Of a stretch of 64,000 nucleotides of DNA, positions 43,434-54,013 are shown piece after piece. A program made the position numbers and the translations under genes. This DNA is from Corythucha ciliata (lineage: Eukaryota; Arthropoda; Insecta; Hemiptera; Tingidae), in assembly GCA_038030265.1 (NCBI GenBank), contig CM075943.1, forward strand, positions 36,828,001 through 36,892,000, in the 5' to 3' direction. The notes beneath the pieces were generated by a model. That model was not told the DNA's origin, did not search any database, and saw only the letters and a list, made by a program, of their open reading frames with translations. How positions within the stretch are numbered: the stretch's first letter is position 1; each line of letters starts with the position of its first letter.

Positions 43434-46400
43434 AAACACCAGTTCCAATGCATACAGGGAAGGTCCTTCCGCCGGTTCGTCCAAAAAGAAAGAGACCAGA
43501 ACGGAGCCCTATACTTGCCGATATCCCTTATTGGGTCCCCCCTCCCACGACTAGTAAAAAAAATCTCATGTAGCATTTTAAATGATTCTATTGGTTCTAT
43601 TTTTCTTTAAAATTTCCTATTGGTCAGGAAGGGCATTTCCCCCAATTCTTACCGTCTTTCGCCACCGCCTCCTCTATTCTCCTGAAAATCGCAATTAACA
43701 ATATTTTAACTATCATCTGAAACTATTTGATTAAAATATTAAAATTTAAATTAGACGTAAAACTTTGATATAGTAAGCTAATTTGCACGATACAAAGTTT
43801 TGGTGCAGTTTGGCCTTCTCGGCTCCCTAGCCTCATACATGAGCCTCCAACGTCATTTTAATTTTGATTACAGGTACAGGAAGGATCGAATATCAATATC
43901 AATTTGTTTACTATTGTTATTTGTGCATTAGCACCTTTATTAAATTTATTTTTGTACGTGTAAACTATAATTGTTACGTTAACGCCGCATGGCTTTGTTT
44001 ACATTCTTTACATTTTAGCTCACAGATGAAACGATTTATTATGCTTAGAATAATAAACGAGAGAAATGCGCCAACGCCCACTCCCGTCCCTCCAGGAACG
44101 ACTGTAAGTACTAAGTACCCCCTCCGGATACTCGCTCCACGGACACTCGGCCCTTTTTTAGTGTTCTATGAAAACATTTAGAATTCGCCCAGAACAGCAT
44201 CTGCCGGCCCCAACATCCCCACGGCACCAACCGCGGAGTAGCCCCCGCCCGCACCTCCAGATAAGTCCACCCGACTGTTATTATTTTGAAAATATGTTTA
44301 TAATGGACAAATCAATACTCCTTTCTCAGATTGCTGATTCGTCAACTCTTTGCTCGGACTTTATTCGATTGTGTGAGTCATCCTAAGGATGTAACCCTCA
44401 CATCATTATCACTCAACAAAGCTCCTTGAATGTTTCTCCATCGTCCACCGCTACGCATAAACTCTCTACAATCGCTGTGTTTTAGATCCAAGTCTCCGCA
44501 GCAAAGAGTCAAAACATGAGCAGAAACGATGAAAAATGTGAAGAGGAAAAAATGCAAGCAGCATTAGTCCGTCAACTTACTCCTTACCGACTTCGTTGAA
44601 AACTCTCCAAGCTCGAACTGATCACACCTCAAGTGATCACGCAGTTGTTGAAAAACATCTACCTAAATCAAAAGAAAAATTTCGCATGCTCGACAGATTT
44701 TTCTGCACCACTCAGGCGAAAAATCGAACAATTTCCGACTGGCTGGTCTGAGAAAATGCTTATCTTCTTGAGAGTTCGTTTGCGAGTGGAATAGCGGGTC
44801 GCTATTTGTCTTTCTTCGCAATTCATCAAGGCACTCAATATCAGGGGGATCAATACGTTCGAGAACAACTTAGTGTAGTAAATTCTCTTTCGGATGTTTT
44901 TATACCTGCTTTATAAAAGCTTCTTTGTTTTCAAGAGAGCGAGTGCGAGTGAGAGCGGGAAAAAGAATATCTTGTATACTTATTCCAATCATGAAAATTC
45001 AACGCAGGTCGAAAATAGGGTATGTCAATAAAGGCTTGCAAAAGCTTCGTTTTCGAGTTATGAGCTAGATCTGCAATGTAGTGCATTTTTTGTAGGTAGT
45101 TAGTTCATGATCTTGTTTATTAATATTTGACCCAGCTGTATTTCCAGTGAGTGAAAACCAGGAAACTTCACTTAATGTACAGCGTTCGAAAGCTGACAAG
45201 TTGCTCATGTTTTTCCATTTTCCGAATGTTCATTGCCACTTGCGATTGAGAAGTAATCGATTCTAGAAGATTAGTGACATTACCTAAAAGTGACCCTGAG
45301 ATATTTTCAATCCTCGGCCAGTGTCCGGCGAGAAGGGTCATTCTCGGCCGCGAAGATAGTTCATATTGATGTAAATTCGGCGATATTTCCAGCGGCATTC
45401 TCAGTTTATATTTAAAACCGATCAAGAAAGCTCTATGTAAAAGTTTTATGGAGGACACCGAGAAAGAAAAAATCATATTGATTGTTGAGCGAATGGTAAA
45501 ATGGACGGTAAATTAGCTGAGCTATATCACCAGGATCCATAGTGTCCATCTTTGAACCCCCCCCCCCGGTGTATTGGTTTATCGCCACGGGGATTTAGAT
45601 CAGACGAAGGGGTTCTCCCCCATGATTTCGGCGATTTTTAGCCGGCTTTCCTGGGCCCCTATAATTTTTCCATGGTCAGCGGGAACATGCGGTCGACAGC
45701 CCCCCCTATATTCTGTAAAGATAGGTTCTTCCCGTGTATCCGGCAATTTTGGCCGCTCCTACCTCCATTTCCTGGACTACGAACATGACTAACAATTAAG
45801 GGACTCTGAGAACAGAATATTCTTAGCTCCCCACTGCTGGTAATATTCTCGTAGACTTCAACAAAATCTTCTAAAATCAAAACATCTTTAAATCAAATCT
45901 TCTTTCGCTTTGCGCCATCCGAATTTCCCTTCATGATCATCCAGGCATTGCTTCAGCCATTTTAAGGACACATTCATCAGTGTTAATAAAATCGACTCCT
46001 TTTGCTCTCCCTCACTGAACTGAAAAAACCACCATCTTCATAAATTTCACAGTATTTTAAAATTTAAATTTAGGCAAACGCCACTCCATTTTTAGATGGA
46101 TTACTCTCTAGAGGGGCAGTATTGGACGCTGCGCCACTGGCGGACCTACACATATCAGGGCTCGGGGCGGAAATGTCTATGAGGCCCCCTAGTCTCTAAT
46201 AGCGTTTTCCTTTTGCCATTTCAAAAGTGCTCTGGGGCCGCTCTTGTAACGTCACAAGCCCGTTCCAAAATTTGCACCGTTCCGAACCAAAATTTGGCTA
46301 AGAGTGGGTTGTAATGGTACGACTTTTAACATGTGGAAGAGAGCGCTCTTTAATAACAACCTTCCTCCTCATGACTGTTTTGTAGTTTTTGTGTTTGTTT

Positions 46401-46600
46401 TGAATGGAAGTACATATTTATTTACGTGCATGAGAGGAGCACTTGTATATTTTTGTGTGGAGTACTTGTATTTTTTATTAACGATAATTTACTTATTAGC
46501 ATGACTGTGAACAAATCGGGTGCATCCCTTCGAGAGTTCAATGCCCAATTCCATTAATAATGTTCTTCCAGGAACATAATTGATATCTAATAACAACAAG
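43018..46600. other. intergenic, no gene recognised
   Basis: Apart from the 37-A run and a C-run near 45549-45558, I see no repeat, domain or well-placed splice pair. Frames up to 105 aa are present, but none has recognisable content. Confidence 0.45.
43394..43430. repeat. 37-nt A homopolymer
   Basis: An uninterrupted run of A on the + strand, preceded by TTACTG. It could be the poly(A) of a retroposed copy, but no gene-like sequence was recognised upstream. Confidence 0.8.
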
Positions 46601-46640
46601 TTTCCACCCGTCTTCTCCACTAACTGTGGAGAACACACTA

Positions 46641-46784
46641 AAGCTCGGTGCACACGATGCATTTTTTTGAAGCATGATGGCCTGCCTGTTCTAAAAAACA
46701 TCCGGTCACTGGTGGAGATCATATGTTTTTTTTCACCATGCAAGTAAACATGCTTCGAAAAATGCATCGTGTGCACCGAGCTTA
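46641..46784. mobile_element. foldback MITE, AAGCTCGGTGCACACGATGC termini
   Basis: A terminal inverted pair with internal AACATCCGGTCACTGG and ATCATATGTTTTTTTTC, the same plan as 38701-38847. It is the first of three MITEs placed end to end. Confidence 0.7.
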
Positions 46785-46787
46785 ATG

Positions 46788-46922
46788 CCCGTATTTATGA
46801 ACGTTCCTTGACATTAAGGAACCCTTGAAATTCATTAAAACAGATGTTTTTATTGTGATCAAAACTGTTCTCAACGGTTCCTTGACTCAAGGAAGCTTCA
46901 AGGAACGTTCATAAATACGGAC
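46788..46922. mobile_element. foldback MITE, CCGTATTTATGAACGTTCC family (copy 1)
   Basis: CCCGTATTTATGAACGTTCC and GGAACGTTCATAAATACGG ends; internal ACATTAAGGAACCCTTGA and TGACTCAAGGAAGCTTCA. Copy 2 is at 56202-56340. Confidence 0.75.
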
Positions 46923-46935
46923 CTGAGTGTTGTTT

Positions 46936-47081
46936 TATAGCGTTCCCCATTTGCACAAAATTCTGCATTTGGGCAGTTCATTTCCACCCGTCTTCACTGA
47001 ATTAAATCATATGTTAGTGGAGAAGACGGGTGGAAATTAATAGCCCCGTTGCAGAATTTTGTGCAAATGGGGAACGCTATA
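46936..47081. mobile_element. foldback MITE, TATAGCGTTCCCCATTTGC family (full copy)
   Basis: TATAGCGTTCCCCATTTGCA and its perfect reverse complement at the ends. The internal arms TTCCACCCGTCTTC and GAAGACGGGTGGAA are as in 16999-17142. Confidence 0.8.
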
Positions 47082-47398
47082 AGTTTCAATTGACTAAATT
47101 AGAGACTATGCGGGTATGTTGTCTTGGGTACGCTTCCTTGTGAGTCGACGTGGAGGTGGTGTTTCTTCCAGTATTTGACGGATGGTAGAGCATTCTGGAG
47201 TGAAGGCGGCCGTATAGCAGTGGCGGTTCTGGGCCTCAAATACTGGTGAGGCGATAGGCGTTAACCCCCCCCCACCCACCCTTCCCTAAGAGTCTTAGGT
47301 TTTTTTAATTGCGAAGATGTCGTGTGTTTTGTGTTTATAAAATCTAAAAACGTCTGCTAATGATTATAGCACAGTGCTTCCTCGCTTTTTTTGTTAAC

Positions 47399-48484
47399 TC
47401 AAATCATTTTAAAAAACAAAACATAAGCATCTTTCAACAATGGGTCAAATGAGGTAGGATTGACCGACGAGTCATCGCAATGTACCCAACAATTGCCAAC
47501 ACCCCTCCGCACAGTGGCCGTATAATGCCCAGAAAAAATTGTTCTACCGTGGTGGTAAACAACGGCAGTGCAAGCATATCGCACTCCAAAAAAGTCGACG
47601 ATGTCCGGATTGAATTCTTCTATAATATCTTCAATCTTGAACATCCGTTCTCCATCATTTTGAAACCGAACAAGATTAACAATTAAAAATTTACTGTGGG
47701 ATGAAATTGTAATAGTGGACTCAAGCCGGCAGGATGCACAGGAGGGGCATCTCACGTCAGTTTCGCTGGGGGCAAATAACTTTGCAAAATTCATTATACC
47801 CTCTGAGTGCTGCGGAAAATAACTCCTGAGTAACATTTCTTGTGATGTGGAGAGAAGGACAGAGTAGCTGCAATGTGGACAAGAAGTGACGGTTGATGTG
47901 GTGAAAATAAATAAATTCGAAAGCTTCAAATGTGGGAGGGTCTCAGTTAACAACAGTTGTAAAAACTCTGCCGCATCCTGTTGTTCATGTTGGGCGAAAT
48001 AATTTAATCCAGTAATATTAGCAAGACATTCTCTTATATGCACAGTGCGAACTGGTTGGCAACGATCAGACAGTACACAAGCTAAGTGGTTAACAAGTGT
48101 TGAAGCTTCTGAAGATTGGCACAATGCTGAGGCGAAGTCATTATGATGGAACAATGACTGTAGTGTGGAATTAACGAAACAGTTATTGTTCCCAGGAAGA
48201 TTTTCCATTCCACACGGAAGTAAATGTGTTTCCGAAAAAGTGGATGACCTATTGCTGGTATTTTGAGGTGCAACTAGAGATGGTTTGGAAGAAGTTGAAA
48301 GCTCAGATTGATTTTGCGATGGAATATTGACGTATACTGGCTTATGGTCGGAGAAATAAGTCTCATATGTGTTGGCGGAGAAGGATTGAATATTTCTGCA
48401 ATAAATTACATCAATCTGGGTATTGAAATTTGTTGTTGAAATTCTTGTTGGAAGAGCCCTGGGGGGTGATTCTGTAACTCGCAA
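47399..48484 (-). pseudogene. Helentron C-terminus: EEP end fused to USP-like deubiquitinase
   Basis: A single open frame of 361 codons. About the first 10 residues derive from the MITE. Residues 17-54 are the EEP C-terminus, with NTQIDVIYCRN and the closing SDHKPV motif. After a Ser/Asn-rich linker comes a USP (peptidase family C19)-like domain. The Cys box is GMENLPGNNNCFVNSTLQSL with catalytic Cys at about 102. Two CxxC pairs (CPHC, CPSC) form a zinc finger, and the His box is SGHYTATV with His at about 320, followed by HCDDSS with Asp at about 337-338. All three catalytic residues are present, so this part looks intact even though the element as a whole is dead. USPs cleave ubiquitin from proteins. 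OTU-type proteases are the ones I know from some Helentrons, so a USP-type domain is notable. A host gene captured by the transposon is the simplest origin. Confidence 0.75.
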
Positions 48485-48716
48485 AATTTACGTGTCGTAA
48501 CAGGGAAGGAGGGGGAGAGGATGTATCCCGTTGCCTTGGTTTTTCCTCGCATTTGTCAAGAATTTATTATTTTTTCTTCGAGACCACACAATCTAGCGTG
48601 AAAATTCCACAGTTTAATTCACTAGGTATCGTAAAAACCATGGTAACGAGGTACCTCTCCTCGCCCTTCTTCCAATTTACGACACGTAAATTTTGCAAGT
48701 TACAGAATCACCCCCC
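48464..48716. mobile_element. MITE inserted in the EEP domain of the Helentron
   Basis: GGGGTGATTCTGTAACTCGC at one end and its near reverse complement at the other, each followed inward by AAAATTTACGTGTCGTAA. About 253 bp. On the two sides the EEP coding sequence can be read as one domain once the MITE is ignored, so it is an insertion. A fragment of the same family lies at 31493-31625. Confidence 0.75.
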
Positions 48717-48794
48717 TGATGAGGTGATACTTGGATTCCAGAGTCCGACCGAAGTGTGTATCTTCACTATATACGTCCCAATTGAAATCTCCTA

Positions 48795-49709
48795 TCAAAA
48801 CAAATTTACAAATTTGCAGACCCTATCAACGTATGTGAGACATTGGTCAAACAATGAAAAGAAAAGTGACGTAGGTGACGACGGAGAGCGGTAACCAGTG
48901 ATTATAAATATATCACAACAATGCAAAACCATTAAATCGATATGATGCCTGTCTTTAGAATGTTGCAGGGAATGTAATACTACTGGATTTATATTGTTAC
49001 GGGCAAAGCCCATTATCCCACGTGCCGATCTGGAATGAAAACCTGTATCTGAACGGCGAAACAAATTGTATCCAGGAAGGAATACTTCATCTGAAGGAAG
49101 AGTGCGAGTTTCAGAAAATATAATGATGTCACCTTCATTATACCATACGTCTGCTTTAATGTGGTCGAAATGTTTAATTAGAGACCTAGTGTTCTGGTAT
49201 ATGATGGTACAACTTTCATCTGACCGTATGTTGCTCGAAAACGACAATTTCAATTTCTTTTCGCCTTTTAACCGTTGAAGCTCTACAGTGAGGGGATTGC
49301 CAGCGTGTGGTGACTTGGGTGGGACAAAGGAACCTAAAATGTATAAATTCGTGAGGGACGTGACGCGGCTCAGTGCAACGTATAGTAAGGCCCTCTTCTT
49401 ACTAAATGGTGATTTGTCCCTAAGATCAACACATACGAGACTATACGTTTGGCCTTGACTTTTGTGAATTGTTACGGCTTCTGCTGGGACTACAGGGATT
49501 TGTTCCCTCACGGTCTGGTAATCCATCTTCTGGGCGATTGTCACAGGAACTGATATGCGTTTGATTGGTGTGGCTGAAGCTGGTACGCTGGCGGCATCCG
49601 ATGGTTGCAAGGATCGTGCTTTCTTACCTATTTTTTCTGACCCAAAATCTATCCACGCCGTTTCAACTTCCTGGGATTCGTTAAATGAAAGATGACTAGT
49701 GTACCACAC
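48795..49709 (-). pseudogene. Helentron: PIF1 helicase C-terminal motifs and EEP N-terminal half
   Basis: The open frame begins with the end of the helicase: AVTIHKSQGQTYSLVCVDL (motif V region) and LLYVALSRVTSLTNLYI (motif VI). Then comes the EEP endonuclease-like domain: IYQNTRSL, IIIFSETRTLPSDE (the acidic catalytic segment) and ITGYRSPSS. It stops at VCKFVNLF because the octamer AAATTTGT is tandemly repeated (48800-48815). In the neighbouring frame the missing GDFNWD motif follows immediately. The EEP domain nicks or cleaves DNA and is the hallmark of Helentrons. Confidence 0.75.
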
Positions 49710-50563
49710 GCGCCGTTCACTAACCCGTCAGCTAAATCCACATTTGACGTAATCATATATTTGATGCCATTTTTGAAAGAAATTTGAGCGGCGAGACCTC
49801 CAGTTTCACTAGTTTTCTTTGTTAATAACGTATCTAGTATTTTAGATTTTCTTGTTTCATTGATCTTTCCAGAAATGTGATCTTTGGCGAAACAGGTATA
49901 CAGTTCACCTGGATGACTCTGGATGAATTCATTAAATTGTTCCACTGAAGGATTCAAACTGAAAAGACGTATGGCGTCAACTGGGACGTCTTTCTCTGTA
50001 ACTTCCCTTGATTTTATGAGAGATGTATCTTCAAGCGTCATTGTACCGGTGGCAAGGTTATTCAAAGCGGCGATGAAAGCTGCATCATTTCTTTGTCGCA
50101 TTATTTGTGTGAATTCGAAACATTGGAATTCTTCCCATAACACATTTTCCGTAAGAATGCTGAGCTGACAGGTGTTCGGAGGTAAATATACTGCTGTGTC
50201 TAAAACAGGAGGCAACTGGTTCAGGTCACCCACTAAAATTACTGACACTCCTCCAAATGATTCATTTCTCCCCATAATTTGCCTCAGCCTCGTGTCAACG
50301 CGCTGGAGAAGGCGACCCCCAACCATTGAGACTTCGTCAATAATGAGGAGTTGAAGGTCGTGCAGTTGGGCCCTGATGGTGTTGGCAATATCGTTCGACA
50401 ATTCAGGCATTTGACCGCCATACTGTGTAACAGGAAGGGAGAAAGCAGAATGTAAAGACATCCCTCCAATGTTAAATGCTGCCTTGCCACTGGGGGCCGC
50501 GAGGAGAATTTTGATGTCATCTGTTTTAGGGCCCACTCTTTCATCGTAATATTTGGTCATCAA
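49649..50563 (-). pseudogene. Helentron: PIF1-type helicase core
   Basis: Open frame with LLAAPSGKAAFNIGG (motif Ia), LLIIDEVSMVGG (Walker B, motif II), ILVGDLNQLPPV (motif III), FTQIMRQRND (motif IV) and DLADGLVNGACGTLV near the end. A 5'-3' SF1B helicase of the PIF1 group unwinds the DNA during rolling-circle transposition. The frame ends in LKRRG because of a one-base shift near 49690. Upstream, only the last residues of the Walker A motif (GKST) remain readable, and they lie before this ORF's ATG. Confidence 0.8.
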
Positions 50564-50577
50564 ATTGAAAATAGCAC

Positions 50578-51897
50578 TTATAACTGTGCTTTTGCCTCAA
50601 TTCTCAGAGGAATACATTGATTTTTAATTGAGTGAAGTACATGCATAACAATTTGTCTTTGTTCTTTGTTGAGGGTAAGCAATGTTTTGAATAAATCGTC
50701 ATGGTGCGTGGATGGTGGCACTGTAAATGAAATTTTCCCTTTGTCTTTTGTTTTGTCTCGGTTGGGATTACTGTCTCCAAACAAATTCACCTCCTGACTT
50801 TCACTCACAGCATTTGCTATAAAATCAGCTACCTCTTCCTTTTCTTGGTCTTCATTGAAAGCGTTCTCCAGGGCGTCATCAATTACTTCTTCACCAACTA
50901 TGCTGTAACGTTTCCGGTTTTCGTCAATAATCGATTTCAATAATTTAAACTTATCTTCGTGATTCACATGTTCGACTTCTAATAAGTCATCTCTCCACGG
51001 AGAAAACATGAGAAGCTGCTCTCGGTAATAATCTGTTTGGTTTTGCGCCAATTTATATCTTCTAAATTTTAAAATCTTATCTGTTTTTCTCGCTCTCAAG
51101 GTAGGTTCATCATTGTCGTCATTAACTTCTGAGTTTGCTTTTTTGGAAGATCGCTCAAACCTCGCTGCATAGTCTGCCAAGCAAATATTTTCCAGGTTGG
51201 ATGGTCTCTTGGCATATTTGTCAAAAATGTTAGGAAGGAAGATGTCTTCGCTGTCAACATCCATATGCTGTAAATCTGATTTTGATTTCAACATGCGTGT
51301 CCTAGATTCTAATGGAAAAGTGCTAATGTAGGTAGATGCTCTGGAACATAACGTTAATGGTAAACTGAGAACATGATATACTGCCTCTTGAGCCCCCATG
51401 ACATTGCTATTGATGAATACATTACCTACTTTACGAAGTCGTTGTCGGATGGAGGTATTCCCTTCCTGCACATCTGTGGCAGCTTGGCGCAAAAGTTTGG
51501 AGAGACCAGCATCAACTTTTGTGACATAATTTAACATGTAGGAGGCACAACTATAAGGGTCTAAGACAAACTGAATATCAATATTCGATGATAACATATT
51601 AAGAATTATTGTGTTGTACGAATTAATAGCTACTTCAAGAGTGGTTCGTTTCAAGAAAATTTTAGGTCTACTAATGGAACTTCTAATAGCTAATATATAA
51701 TCTTCGTAAGTAAAACCTAATTCATTTAACATAGTATCAAATGGAACATCAGAATTTGAATCGAAATATTTATTAATTTTTTCCTTAATCTTTGCCCAAT
51801 GTGATTTTACAGCGTCAGTAATGAGTTCCTTTTGTAATGGCTCTAAAATAATAGACCAGTCAATATAGACAAAAAAATCTGGGTAAATCGCAAACAT
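50578..51897 (-). pseudogene. Helentron: Rep region between HUH and helicase
   Basis: An open frame of 439 codons. The first roughly 17 residues read through the end of the palindrome and do not belong to the element. After that ILEPLQKELI and SHWAKIKEKI begin the Rep core, and NTIILNMLSSNIDIQFVLDP with CASYMLNYVTK supplies the tyrosine-containing Rep motif. Next come QEAVYHVLSLPLT and the pre-helicase FKTLLTLNKEQRQIVMHVL. The frame ends at EAKAQL, where the Walker A glycine-rich half is deleted. The Rep Tyr residues would cleave and join single-stranded DNA. Confidence 0.75.
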
Positions 51898-53790
51898 GCA
51901 TGTAATTAATTTTTTATTCGCGTGTTGTTAGGACCAATGAGAGCTGTTATTTCTCAAGTTTGCAACCCTCAAAACCTTGTGCTCAACTCGTGGCACTCGA
52001 AAAACCGAGAAATTTCATCACTTTTTTCTCTTTTTTTAACAAAACTACCAGAAGAAAGCGCTTTTCGAGCATGACCACAGTATACATTGTTAAAGCCAAC
52101 TAAATTTGCTACAATTAAAGCCCAGCCCGAGCATCCTGGGTCTGTTAGTTCAGGAAATACAACCAGTCAACAAAATACTTAATCTCGCCAAAAAGCAAGA
52201 TTTTATTGGTAGGGTAACTTTTCAAGACCCGTAGCACTCAAATACCGGTGATTCGTACTTGGTTAAAAAAAAAATGAGAGGGGAGGTTGTACGTCCAAAA
52301 TGCAACAAAAAATTTCCTATGTCCTAAGGTCAGATTTCGATTCCTAGCCGAGATAATCAATTTGTTGTTTTTAGCACATCACGGGTTTTCGCAACTAAAA
52401 CAGGTGTAACATGGGAAGTAAGCGTCCTAGGTTAAATCCAACGACACCACTGAAAAGAGCACCCTTTTTCTGTGTGAGTAAAGACATTTTGTCCAATGAT
52501 AGTGAAAGATTCTTTGAGTAAACTGGGAAAATATCAGGATATTTTTAAAAATGTCAGTTTTTGACAACTGTTCAAAGCTAGACTACATTAGCCATGGTGC
52601 TCCCAGCGCCGGGCAAATTCCTCTAAAACTGAGTGAAGTAACTTAGTTTAATACTTCATGCTTATTTTACTCTTGTCCTTCGCAATGTTTTGAGAAAAAT
52701 CCATGGTTATACCAAAAAAAAGGCAATTTAGCCCATTTTGAGTGCCTACAAGAAGATCAAGAGCCATTCCTAAAACTTTTTTTTTCAGCTTAATTCACTT
52801 TTACTACGCTAATCTATGAGGAAAGACAAATAAAAGTAAAATAAGCTGAAAAAAACATTCTTGGAATAGCTTTCGTATCTTCTTTTAGGCACTCAAAATG
52901 GGCTTAAATACCTCATTTTTTGGTATAACAATGGATTTTTATCAAAACATTGCGAAGGGCAGGAGTAAAATAAGCATGAAGTATTAAACTAAGTTACTTC
53001 ACTCAGTTATAGAGGAATTTGCCCGGCGCTGGGAGCACCATGGCCAATGTAGTCTAGCTTTGAACAGTTGTCAAAAACTTACATTTTATAAAATATCCTG
53101 ATATTTTCCCAGTTTACTCAAGGAATCTTTCACTATCATGGGACAAAATGTCTTTACTCGCACAGAAAAAGGGTGCTCTTTTTAGTGGTGTCGTTGGATT
53201 TAACCTAGGACGCTTACTTCCCATGTTACACCTGTTTTAGTTGCGAAAACCCGTGATGTGCTAAAAACAACAAATTGATTATCTCGGCTAGGAATCGAAA
53301 TCTGACCTTAGGACATAGGAAATTTTTTGTTGCATTTTGGACGTACAACCTCCCCTCTCATTTTTTTTTTTAACCAAGTACGAATCACCGGTATTTGAGT
53401 GCTACGGGTCTTGAAAAGTTACCCTACCAATAAAATCTCGCTTTTTGGCGAGATTAAGTATTTTGTTGACTGGTTGTATTTCCTGAACTAACAGACCCAG
53501 GATGCTCGGGCTGGGCTTTAATTGTAGCAAATTTAGTTGGCTTTAACAATGTATACTGTGGTCATGCTCGAAAAGCGCTTTCTTCTGGTAGTTTTGTTAA
53601 AAAAAGAGAAAAAAGTGATGAAATTTCTCGGTTTTTCGAGTGCCACGAGTTGAGCACAAGGTTTTGAGGGTTGCAAACTTGAGTATAAACTACTCTCATT
53701 GGCCCTAACAATGTGCAAAAGAAAAAACAATTACATGCATATTTGCGATGTTTGATGTTTATATTGACTGGCCTATAATTGTACGTGGCA
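51845..53790. mobile_element. large near-perfect palindrome (foldback) inserted in the Helentron
   Basis: Arms of about 960 bp are inverted copies of one another, centred near 52817. The whole left arm can be followed word for word in the right arm (GCCAACTAAATTTGCTAC, CCGAGCATCCTGGGTCTG, ACCTGTTTTAGTTGCG), with only scattered differences. The outer ends carry ATATTGACTGGTCTATTATT and its counterpart. No gene is present. The insertion lies between the HUH half (53759-54013) and the tyrosine half (51897 downward) of Rep. Confidence 0.85.
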
Positions 53791-54013
53791 TGGGCGGTAT
53801 GGGATAATTGAATCTACAAGACTTCTTATTTTTTCTTCCCTTACTACATGTTGCTATGTGCTTATGACGTTGGAAACACATATTAGGATTTGTTGGATCG
53901 TACTTGCATGTTATGAGTTTATCTATAAATTCAATGCATTCATCTACAGATTCTGGTCTCTCCTTGTCATATGCTGGGGCATTTTTGCAATAAAGTAAAT
54001 TATGCGTATGCAC
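53759..54013 (-). pseudogene. Helentron: HUH motif segment of Rep
   Basis: HTHNLLYCKNAP (the HUH-type metal-binding pair, here H-T-H, preceded in the same reading frame by EFQARGSV) and CSKGRKNKKSCRFNYPIPP, the conserved Cys/Arg stretch of Helitron Rep. The last few residues belong to the palindrome. A one-base frameshift around 54014-54060 separates it from the upstream frame, which reads the same DNA as VNFKLEDL. Confidence 0.75.
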
